Shown here: positions 27,534 through 38,099 of the stretch, piece after piece
Layout: the number at the start of each line of letters is the position of its first letter
How positions within the stretch are numbered: position 1 is the stretch's first letter
DNA from: Kiritimatiellia bacterium
GTDB taxonomy: Bacteria; Verrucomicrobiota; Kiritimatiellia; RFP12; UBA1067
DNA length: 38,099 nt
NCBI GenBank assembly: GCA_028684935.1
Contig: JAQUEX010000007.1
Coordinates: forward strand, 1-38,099
Direction: 5' to 3'
Notes under the pieces: generated by a model
Database searches by the model: none
Told to the model about the DNA's origin: nothing
The model's input: only the letters and a program-made list of their open reading frames with translations
Program-made: the position numbers and the translations under genes

Positions 27534-27561
27534 ATTTTAGCATAATCCGACCGTTGGGCAA
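27534..27561 (-). promoter_or_regulatory. Promoter of panB operon, apparently leaderless
   Basis: Minus strand TTGCCC - 16 nt (ending TGC) - TAAAAT - 6 nt - ATG. Confidence 0.6.
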
Positions 27562-27635
27562 CCTGTACAAATCAGGAATCGGAAGTCGTATGAAGAAACG
27601 GGTGATCGACGGACCGGGTTTGCTATACTGGCCGC

Positions 27636-28418
27636 ATGAATGACGTGTTGGGAAATATCCGGGTGGTGCTGGTCGGCACGCTGTATCACGGTAACGTGGG
27701 GTCGGCCTGCCGCGCCATGGCGAACATGGGCGTGAGGGAACTGGTGTTGGCCGGGCCGCGGCTTTGCGACGATGCCGGCGAGGCGGCCCGGATGGCGGTG
27801 CACGCGACTGATATTCTGGCGGCGCGGCGGGAGGTCGCTTCGCTGGCCGAAGCGGTGGCGGATTGTGCGTTTGTGGTCGGAACCACCGCGCGCGGCGGGC
27901 TGTATCGCCAGCATGTGAAGACGCCGCGAGACGTGGCGCCGGAACTGTTGCGTCTGGCGTCGAGCGGCAAGGTGGCTCTCGTCTTTGGCCGTGAGGACAA
28001 GGGCCTTTCCAATGACGAGATCGGGCTCTGTACCCATTTAGTGCGCATCCCCGTGCATCCTGCCTACACCTCGCTCAATCTGTCGCAGGCGGTGCTGCTG
28101 TGCTGTTACGAGCTGTACAGCGCGCTGGGGCTGTATGAGCCGCCGGTCGAAAAGTCGCCGCCGGCATTGGCGGCGCGCAAACACACGTTGGCCGACATGT
28201 GGCGCACGATGCTGCTGCAGATCGGGTTCATGAAGGCGGATAAGGCCGATCACATGATGCAGGGGGTGCAGCGCATCTTCTCGCGCGGCGTGTACTCGGA
28301 TGATGACGTCTCGATCCTGATGGGCGTGGCGCGCCAGGCCGACTGGGCCGCCCGTCACGGCGGCGGCGTGAAACCCAAAGGCAGCACCCAGTCCGTGGGC
28401 GGCGACGCGGCGCGCTGA
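27636..28418 (+). CDS. SpoU/TrmH-superfamily RNA 2'-O-methyltransferase (TrmJ-like)
   Basis: LVGTLYHGNVGSACRAMANMGVRELVLAGP, VFGREDKGLSNDEI, HPAYTSLNLSQAVLLCCYEL. Confidence 0.88.
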   Translation: MNDVLGNIRVVLVGTLYHGNVGSACRAMANMGVRELVLAGPRLCDDAGEAARMAVHATDILAARREVASLAEAVADCAFVVGTTARGGLYRQHVKTPRDVAPELLRLASSGKVALVFGREDKGLSNDEIGLCTHLVRIPVHPAYTSLNLSQAVLLCCYELYSALGLYEPPVEKSPPALAARKHTLADMWRTMLLQIGFMKADKADHMMQGVQRIFSRGVYSDDDVSILMGVARQADWAARHGGGVKPKGSTQSVGGDAAR

Positions 28419-28424
28419 GAGGCG

Positions 28425-29255
28425 TCACGGCGTCTGCGTGGTCTGCTGCCGTTTGGCATACGCCAGGCAGAAAAGCCCCAGACCCAGCAGGCCGATGCTG
28501 ATGGTCTGGCTGATGGATAAGGGGCCGACCGCCATGCGGGGATCGCCGCGCAGGTATTCGATGGTGAAGCGCAAAAGGGCATAACCGATCAGATAGCAGC
28601 CGGTGATGAAGCCGCGCGAGCGGTGCCGCGAGGGATAAAGCGTCGCGAGCAACGCAAAGAGCAGGGCGTTGGCAGCGGCTTCAATAAGCTGCGTGGGGAT
28701 GACGGGCAGGCTTTTCAACGCGGTGCGCTCAAGCAGGGGAGGAATGGCAGAAACCTGCTCCCACCAGGCGGGCGACTCCCGCGGAAAGCAGACGCCGATC
28801 CACGAATCGGTGATCTTGCCGTAGCAGCAGCCGTGCATGAAGCAGCCGATCCGTCCTAGGGCATGCCCGAGGGGGACCACCGCGAGAACCAGATCCGTGA
28901 CCTGGAACAGGTGCTGCCGATACACGCGCGTATACACAACCAGCACGAACGCGGCCGCGATCAGCCCGCCGTAAAACATGAGCCCGCCCTGGTCGACGCG
29001 CAGCACGGAGAACGGCTGCCGGGCGAATTCAGTGGACCAGTGCTCCAGCACATAGGCGGTACGGGCACCGACAACCGCCGCGAGCATCAGCCACGTGAGC
29101 AGGCTGGAAAGGGCATCGGCGTTTTGACCCGTCCGTTTGCAGAGGCGGACAGCGGCCAGCCAGCCCAACAGAAAACCGAGCGCCATACAGAGACCGTAGG
29201 TCCGCAGCGGTGGGAAAGAACCGAACTGAAGAAGAATCGAGTGCATGGCGGACAT
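28425..29255 (-). CDS. lgt: Prolipoprotein diacylglyceryl transferase
   Basis: LRTYGLCMALGFLLGW, VPLGHALGRIGCFMHGCCYGK, PTQLIEAAANALLF; start at ATG 29255 or 29246. Confidence 0.9.
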   Translation of the reverse strand: MSAMHSILLQFGSFPPLRTYGLCMALGFLLGWLAAVRLCKRTGQNADALSSLLTWLMLAAVVGARTAYVLEHWSTEFARQPFSVLRVDQGGLMFYGGLIAAAFVLVVYTRVYRQHLFQVTDLVLAVVPLGHALGRIGCFMHGCCYGKITDSWIGVCFPRESPAWWEQVSAIPPLLERTALKSLPVIPTQLIEAAANALLFALLATLYPSRHRSRGFITGCYLIGYALLRFTIEYLRGDPRMAVGPLSISQTISIGLLGLGLFCLAYAKRQQTTQTP

Positions 29256-29491
29256 ATTAGAGAGTCGTGAAGCCGTCTGCAACCCAAATGCGGCCGAAGC
29301 GACGCGCGCGGAATCACCCAGAAATCGCCGCGTTCTCGGCTTGACGATGGGTTTGCGCCGCTGGTACTATGGACCTCATTCTATTGCAGATTTTGTGACA
29401 CTGCGCGCGGGTTTAGACCGACTCACGGGATGAGACGGGTGCGTTCACCGCTTGCCCCCGAGTCTGCTGGAGACGGTTTAAGGAGAGAAAC

Positions 29492-30172
29492 ATGAACACG
29501 GTGATTCTAGTGGCGGCTGGCAAGAGCGAGCGCATGGGGTCCAATACGGACAAAGCGTTTTTAAGTTTGGGCCCTCGTCCGGTCATCGCGTGGTCGCTGC
29601 TCGCGTTTGAGCAGTGCCCCGTGATTGACCACATCATTCTTGTCGTGCGCAAGGACCAGATGCTGGCGGCCAAAAGCGTGGCGCAGATGTTCGGGATTTC
29701 GAAACTGCGTCATGTCGTTGCCGGCGGCGCGCGGCGGCAGGATTCCGTGCAGAACGGCATGAAGGAGATGGATCCCGAGACGCGCGTGGTGGTGGTGCAC
29801 GACGGTGCCCGGCCGTGCGTGACGCCAGAGCTGATTGACGAGACCATCAAGATGGCCAAGCGCAACGGGTGCGGCATCGCGTCGTCGCGTGTCTGGGACA
29901 CGATCAAGTATGTGGAGCGTGGCTCGACGGTGGACCATACGGTGGACCGGACGAAGCTTTGGGCCGTTCAGACGCCTCAGGCCTTCAAGGTGGAACTGCT
30001 GCAGCGCGCCTACAAGGCCGTGGAGGAACAGAAGGTGACGGTGACGGATGAGGCAAGCGCTGTCGAGTTGATCGGCGAGCCGGTTCGCTTGGTCGAATGG
30101 CCGCGTCATAACATCAAGATCACCACGGCGGAAGATTTGCCGATTGCGGCGGCGGTACTGAAAATCAACTGA
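29492..30172 (+). CDS. ispD: 2-C-methyl-D-erythritol 4-phosphate cytidylyltransferase
   Basis: VILVAAGKSERMGSNTDKAFLSLG, VVVHDGARPCVTPELID, AVQTPQAFKVELL, NIKITTAEDL. Confidence 0.93.
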   Translation: MNTVILVAAGKSERMGSNTDKAFLSLGPRPVIAWSLLAFEQCPVIDHIILVVRKDQMLAAKSVAQMFGISKLRHVVAGGARRQDSVQNGMKEMDPETRVVVVHDGARPCVTPELIDETIKMAKRNGCGIASSRVWDTIKYVERGSTVDHTVDRTKLWAVQTPQAFKVELLQRAYKAVEEQKVTVTDEASAVELIGEPVRLVEWPRHNIKITTAEDLPIAAAVLKIN

Positions 30173-30197
30173 TTCGGATGATCGGCTGCGTTGAATT

Positions 30198-30926
30198 ATG
30201 GATCGAAAATTTGCCATTTTGGGGGACATCCACGCAAATCTTGAGGCGTTGACGGCGGTGGTGGAAGACGCCCGCCGGCGGGGTGTGACGGACTTTGTCT
30301 CGGTCGGTGACGTGGTGGGTTACAATGCCAGTCCGTCTGAGTGTATCAAGCTGGTCCGTGAGCTGGGGTGTGTCACCGTGCGGGGCAACCACGATCACTA
30401 TTGCTCGTATAACGAGAGCCTTGATGATTTTCAGCCTCTGGCTGCGAGCGTGATCGCGTGGACACGGCGCCAACTGACGGAAGATGATGTCAAATGGCTG
30501 CACGATCTGCCCTTCCACAAGGCGTGCGGCGGATTTACGCTGGTGCACAGCACGCTTGACATGCCGGATCGCTGGGGCTATGTGTTCGACACGCTGGCGG
30601 CGGAGGCGAATTTCAGCTACCAGATGACCGCTCTCTGCTTTCACGGCCATACGCACGTGCCGATGATTTATGAGAAGCAGCAGGAGATCACACGCATCGA
30701 GCCCTGCAAAACCAAGATCACGTTCGGCAAAAAGTACTTCATCAACGTGGGTAGCGTCGGCCAGCCGCGCGATGGTGACTCGCGCAGCGCGTATGTCCTG
30801 TATGGCGCGAAGACCAAAGAACTTGAGTTTGTCCGTGTCGTCTACGATGTGCAGGCTGCCATGGAGAAAAACATGCGCGCCGGCTTGCCCGAACGGTTGG
30901 CGCTGCGCTTGGCGCAGGGGCGCTGA
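30198..30926 (+). CDS. Metallophosphoesterase (YfcE/Ap4A-hydrolase-like)
   Basis: AILGDIHANLEAL, VSVGDVVGYNA, VRGNHDHY, CFHGHTHVP, NVGSVGQPRDGD. Confidence 0.9.
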   Translation: MDRKFAILGDIHANLEALTAVVEDARRRGVTDFVSVGDVVGYNASPSECIKLVRELGCVTVRGNHDHYCSYNESLDDFQPLAASVIAWTRRQLTEDDVKWLHDLPFHKACGGFTLVHSTLDMPDRWGYVFDTLAAEANFSYQMTALCFHGHTHVPMIYEKQQEITRIEPCKTKITFGKKYFINVGSVGQPRDGDSRSAYVLYGAKTKELEFVRVVYDVQAAMEKNMRAGLPERLALRLAQGR

Positions 30927-30963
30927 AACGCGTTTCCCGTATTGAGACTTCGCCCGATTCCGT

Positions 30964-30992
30964 TTGTCAGTCCGCGCGATATTGTGTAAAAT
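30964..30992 (+). promoter_or_regulatory. Promoter for the NifU-like/GGGtGRT operon, superimposed on a terminator hairpin
   Basis: TTGTCA - 17 nt - TAAAAT. Confidence 0.55.
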
Positions 30993-31006
30993 CGCGCGGT
31001 TTTTTT
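30972..31006 (+). terminator. Rho-independent terminator of ispD/metallophosphoesterase unit
   Basis: CCGCGCGAT-(10 nt)-ATCGCGCGG followed by TTTTTTT. Confidence 0.85.
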
Positions 31007-31030
31007 CGTACACCTATGGAGGTCTATCAC

Positions 31031-31744
31031 ATGAGTTGTCCGTATCAATGCTCCCATGAAGTGGAGCAGATGTGCTGTGTGGCGAAGGGCGCCAAGCACG
31101 GGCCGGCACCGATCCCCGAAGAGGGCAAGTGGGTGCAGGTCAAGGAGATCAAAGACATTTCCGGTCTGACGCACGGCGTGGGCTGGTGTGCGCCGCAGCA
31201 AGGCGCCTGCAAACTGACGCTGAATATCAAGGACGGGATCATTCAGGAAGCGCTGGTCGAAACGATCGGCTGTTCAGGCATGACCCACTCGGCAGCCATG
31301 GCCGCCGAAGTGCTGACAGGCAAGACGGTGCTTGAAGCGCTCAACACGGACTTGGTGTGCGACGCGATCAACACGGCCATGCGCGAACTTTTCCTCCAGA
31401 TCGCGTACGGCCGCAGCCAGAGCGCCTTCTCTGAGGGCGGCCTGCCGATCGGCGCCGGCCTTGAAGATCTGGGCAAGGGCCTGCGCAGCCAGATCGGCAC
31501 GATGTACAGCACCAAGCAGAAGGGCGTGCGCTATCTCGAGATGGCGGAGGGCTATGTGAGCCGCCTGGCGCTCGACAAGAAAAACGAGGTGATCGGGTAC
31601 GAGTTTGTCCGTATGGGGCCGTTCATGGAACTGCTCAAGAAGGGTGAAGACCCGAAGAAGGCGCTGGAAAAATGCACAGGCACCTACGGTCGGTTCTCGA
31701 AAGAAATGGGCGCCGTCAAGTATATCGACCCGCGTCACGAGTAG
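31031..31744 (+). CDS. IscU/NifU-like iron-sulfur cluster scaffold-type protein
   Basis: VGWCAPQQGACKLTLNIKDGIIQEALVETIGCSGMTHSAAMAAEVLTGKTVLEAL resembles the IscU fold; Cys-rich N-terminus MSCPYQCSHEVEQMCC; GGAGG SD precedes ATG 31031. Confidence 0.8.
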   Translation: MSCPYQCSHEVEQMCCVAKGAKHGPAPIPEEGKWVQVKEIKDISGLTHGVGWCAPQQGACKLTLNIKDGIIQEALVETIGCSGMTHSAAMAAEVLTGKTVLEALNTDLVCDAINTAMRELFLQIAYGRSQSAFSEGGLPIGAGLEDLGKGLRSQIGTMYSTKQKGVRYLEMAEGYVSRLALDKKNEVIGYEFVRMGPFMELLKKGEDPKKALEKCTGTYGRFSKEMGAVKYIDPRHE

Positions 31745-31763
31745 TTGAAAGGAGTTTTTTCTT

Positions 31764-32762
31764 ATGGCACTGTTCGAAAGCTATGCGCGGCGCATCAAGC
31801 AGATTGACGCCGTGTGCAAAAAGTATGGGATCAAGGATCTCCAGGAGGCGCGCAAGCTGTGCGTGGCCCAAGGGTTCGATCCCTATGATATCTGCAACTC
31901 GATCCAGAACATCTGCTTCGAGAACGCGAAGTGGGCGTATGTGTTGGGCGCGGCGATCGCGTTGAAGAAGGGGTGTGTCAAGGCGGCGGAAGCGGCCGAG
32001 GCCATCGGCGAGGGCCTTCAGGCCTTCTGTATTCCCGGCTCGGTCGCGGATGACCGCAAGGTCGGCATCGGTCACGGCAACCTGGCCGCGATGCTGCTGC
32101 GCGAAGAGACCCGCTGCTTCTGCTTTCTCGCGGGACACGAGTCGTTCGCGGCGGCCGAAGGCGCGATCGGCATCGCGCTCAAAGCGAATAAGGTCCGCAC
32201 CGCCCCGCTGCAGGTGATTCTCAACGGGCTCGGCAAGGATGCTGCCTATATCATCAGCCGCATTAACGGCTTCACCCACTGCGAGACAAAGTTCGACTAC
32301 GCGACCGGCAAGCTCAAGGTCACGAAGACGACCAAATTCTCCGACGGCGCCCGCGCGGCGGTCCGCTGCTACGGTGCGGACGATGTGCGCGAGGGTGTGG
32401 CGATCATGTGGAAAGAGAAGGTGGATGTCTCCATCACCGGTAACTCCACCAACCCCACGCGCTTTCAGCACCCGGTTGCGGGCACCTACAAGAAAGAGTG
32501 CGTCGAGCAGGGCAAGAAGTACTTCTCGGTGGCTTCCGGTGGCGGCACGGGCCGCACGCTGCATCCCGACAACATGGCGGCAGGTCCGGCTTCGTACGGC
32601 ATGACCGACACCATGGGGCGCATGCACTCCGACGCCCAGTTCGCCGGGTCCTCCTCGGTGCCGGCGCACGTCGAGATGATGGGTTTCCTCGGCATGGGCA
32701 ACAACCCGATGGTCGGCGCGACCGTCGCGGTGGCCGTGTCGATTGAGGAGTCCTTCAAGTAG
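31764..32762 (+). CDS. GGGtGRT family protein (function unknown)
   Basis: Contains ASGGGTGRTLHPDN; AAAGGAG SD; 19 nt after the NifU-like gene. Confidence 0.88.
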   Translation: MALFESYARRIKQIDAVCKKYGIKDLQEARKLCVAQGFDPYDICNSIQNICFENAKWAYVLGAAIALKKGCVKAAEAAEAIGEGLQAFCIPGSVADDRKVGIGHGNLAAMLLREETRCFCFLAGHESFAAAEGAIGIALKANKVRTAPLQVILNGLGKDAAYIISRINGFTHCETKFDYATGKLKVTKTTKFSDGARAAVRCYGADDVREGVAIMWKEKVDVSITGNSTNPTRFQHPVAGTYKKECVEQGKKYFSVASGGGTGRTLHPDNMAAGPASYGMTDTMGRMHSDAQFAGSSSVPAHVEMMGFLGMGNNPMVGATVAVAVSIEESFK

Positions 32763-32790
32763 TCGGCGTCTGTGTGACACAGCTTGCCAA

Positions 32791-32827
32791 GCGCCGTCCC
32801 GCATCGCGCGGGGCGGCGCTTTTTTTT
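32791..32827 (+). terminator. Rho-independent terminator after the GGGtGRT gene
   Basis: GCGCCGTCCCGC-ATCGC-GCGGGGCGGCGC (12 bp incl. one G-T) then TTTTTTTT. Confidence 0.92.
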
Positions 32828-32911
32828 CATCCGTCACCGCGACCGCCGCGTGGTCGCGGTACGATTTTCCCCGTCCGGCGCCGGTGCCGTTCCAGCGCTT
32901 CAGGTGAAAAG

Positions 32912-33068
32912 GGAAGCAGGCGAGTCGGGCGCGGGCGTCCCCGCCCGCATTGGGGTTTCTGGTTCCGGGTTCCGGGTTGCACGGTGAAATGTTCGGTGAC
33001 TCCGCGCGAGACCCTTTGCGCGAAACGTTGTGGCGGGCGGGGACGCCCGCGCTCCCGACTGCGCTTCC
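32912..33068. repeat. About 157-bp MITE/REP-like element with long terminal inverted repeats
   Basis: AGTCGGG--CGCGGGCGTCCCCGCCCGC (32923-32948) is inverted at 33033-33060 (AGTCGGGAGCGCGGGCGTCCCCGCCCGC on minus); outer GGAAGC/GCTTCC. Confidence 0.75.
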
Positions 33069-33087
33069 GTCTCTGCGGCCAAGCATG

Positions 33088-33128
33088 AAAAAAAACAGGC
33101 GCCGGCGGGAAAAACCGCCGGCGCCTGT
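33088..33128 (-). terminator. Rho-independent terminator after nifJ
   Basis: ACAGGCGCCGGCGG-(6 nt)-CCGCCGGCGCCTGT perfect 14-bp stem with T-tract on minus strand. Confidence 0.92.
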
Positions 33129-33146
33129 CGTTCTGGATTGATCCCT

Positions 33147-36722
<3,576 letters not shown>

Positions 36723-36748
36723 GTGTGTATCTCCTTAAAAACGGTTCG

Positions 36749-36774
36749 GGCGCGTCCGGCTTGCCGAACGCGCC
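36749..36774 (-). other. Intercistronic stem-loop between fba and nifJ
   Basis: GGCGCGTTCGG-CAAG-CCGGACGCGCC (11 bp with one wobble) on minus strand, about 7 nt before a TTTTT run. Confidence 0.7.
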
Positions 36775-36784
36775 ACGTGGGGGG

Positions 36785-37729
36785 TTATTTCTTCAGCGCG
36801 GCGCGGCAGGCGTCGACCTGGCCGGCCGAGCCGAGCAGCACGTTCTTCGCGGCGATGAACTTCGCGTACTCCGGGATGAAAACCTTGCCGGGATCGCGCA
36901 GGTCGAACTTCTCGGGGTGGTCGCGGAAAAACTCGCGGTGCACGCGGCACCAGACCAGGCGGCCGTCGGTGTCGATGTTGATCTTGGTCACGCCGAGCTT
37001 CGCCGCGCCGAGGAACTGCGAGGCGTCCACGCCGCTGGCGCCCTTGATCGCGCCGCCGGCCGCGTTGATGCGCGCGACCTCGTCCTGCGGCACCGAGGAG
37101 GAGCCGTGCATCACCAGCGGGAAGCCGGGCAGCAATTTCTGGATCTTCTCAAGAATGTCGAAGCGCAGCTTCTGGTCGCCCTTGAACTTGAACGCGCCGT
37201 GCGAGGTGCCGATCGCGCAGGCCAGCGAGTCGCAGCCGGTCTGCTTGACAAAGGTTTCGGCCTCCTCGGGCTGGGTGTAGACGTGCTCGTCGGCCGAGAC
37301 ATCCTCTTCCACGCCTTTGAGCTGTCCGAGTTCAGCCTCGACCACGATGCCCTTGGCGTGGGCGGCGTCCACGACGCGCTTGGTGATCTCGATGTTCTTC
37401 TCGAACGAATAGTGCGAGGCGTCGATCATGACGGAGCTGTAGACGCCTGAGGCGATGCAGTCCATGCAGGTCTCCTCGTCACCGTGGTCCAGATGCACCG
37501 CGAAGACGGCATCCGGGAAGATCTTGTCGGCCGTGGTCATCATCATCTCGAGCATCAGCTTGTGCGAATACGAGCGCGCGCCCTTGGAAAGCTGCACGAT
37601 GAAGGGGGCTTTGCTCTCGACGTTGCCTTTGAACAGGCCCATGGTCTGCTCGAGGTTGTTGATGTTGTACGCGCCGATCGCATACTTGCCGTACGCCTGC
37701 TGGAAAAGTTCTTTTGTGGTGACGATCAT
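36785..37729 (-). CDS. fba: Class II fructose-bisphosphate aldolase family protein
   Basis: AVHLDHGDEETCMDCIASGVYSSVMIDASHYSFEKNIEITKRVV, VEAELGQLKGVEE, VMHGSSSVP, KINIDTDGR. Confidence 0.93.
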   Translation of the reverse strand: MIVTTKELFQQAYGKYAIGAYNINNLEQTMGLFKGNVESKAPFIVQLSKGARSYSHKLMLEMMMTTADKIFPDAVFAVHLDHGDEETCMDCIASGVYSSVMIDASHYSFEKNIEITKRVVDAAHAKGIVVEAELGQLKGVEEDVSADEHVYTQPEEAETFVKQTGCDSLACAIGTSHGAFKFKGDQKLRFDILEKIQKLLPGFPLVMHGSSSVPQDEVARINAAGGAIKGASGVDASQFLGAAKLGVTKINIDTDGRLVWCRVHREFFRDHPEKFDLRDPGKVFIPEYAKFIAAKNVLLGSAGQVDACRAALKK

Positions 37730-37883
37730 GGCTGACTCCTGTGGTTATCCCGGCCGGCCCGGCCTGCTACACACAGACGCGCCGATACCGCGAAAGAATG
37801 GCCTTATACTATACGGTTTACGGGGCTCGGCGGCAAGCCCAAACCAGGCCCAAACGGACCTTCCGTATTTTTTAAAATCGGCG

Positions 37884-37911
37884 TTGACGCCCGGCGTGAT
37901 TTTGGTATCCT
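37884..37911 (+). promoter_or_regulatory. Promoter for tRNA-Gly
   Basis: TTGACG - 16 nt - TATCCT. Confidence 0.55.
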
Positions 37912-37927
37912 ACCAACACTCTTTTTT

Positions 37928-38001
37928 GCGGGCGTAATTCAATGGCAGAATAGGAGCTTCCCAAGCTTCTTACGTGGGTTCGATTCCCATCGCCCGCTCC
38001 A
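37928..38001 (+). tRNA. tRNA-Gly (anticodon CCC), CCA encoded
   Basis: GCGGGCG acceptor, GGAGC-TTCCCAA-GCTTC anticodon arm, TGGGT-TCGATTC-CCATC T-arm, CGCCCGC, T, CCA. Confidence 0.94.
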
Positions 38002-38008
38002 TCGCTTT

Positions 38009-38044
38009 AGACAATTCCTTGCGGCGCAAGGCGTTGTCTTTTTT
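38009..38044 (+). terminator. Terminator after tRNA-Gly
   Basis: AGACAA..CCTTG-CGGCG-CAAGG..TTGTCT stem followed by T-rich tract. Confidence 0.8.
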
Positions 38045-38099
38045 GTCTTTCGAACGTCACGGGGTTTTGTAGGTGACCTTGCCCACAGTATCGACCGTG

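Noticed and set aside
29255-29491. Riboswitch in the long ispD leader
   Set aside because: A promoter (TTGACG-18-TACTAT) and a leader of about 115 nt are plausible, but no known riboswitch core or strong conserved fold could be recognised.

Overview
The 38.1 kb window is a GC-rich, densely packed chromosomal segment. It probably comes from an anaerobic PVC-superphylum bacterium (Verrucomicrobiota/Kiritimatiellota-like). The main evidence is a Chlamydiae/Verrucomicrobia-type small basic protein (51 aa, absent from the ORF track), pyruvate:ferredoxin oxidoreductase and siroheme-route heme enzymes AhbC/AhbD. Housekeeping content: tRNA-Val(CAC), holA, argF+pyrB, an Mla-type lipid ABC system, crcB, dus, panB, trmJ-like, lgt, ispD, nifJ, class II fba, tRNA-Gly(CCC). 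The most unusual locus is a minus-strand operon, panB - KS-like - [AT-like/DH-like/PPTase] - EEP phosphodiesterase (27527..21233). The KS, AT and DH domains each appear to have lost a canonical catalytic residue (Cys->Thr, His->Asn, His->Tyr), while the C-terminal phosphopantetheinyl transferase motifs look intact and no ACP is visible. Other points of interest are an IscU/NifU-like + GGGtGRT gene pair of unknown function, with its promoter superimposed on the upstream terminator; a set of apparently leaderless genes sharing a TGCTA-type extended -10; two structured extragenic repeat-like elements; a WPFY-repeat protein upstream of mla genes; and a holA-secreted protein-ahbC-ahbD string joined by ATGA overlaps. 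No CRISPR, prophage or IS transposase was seen. All assignments come from reading motifs; no database searches were run.
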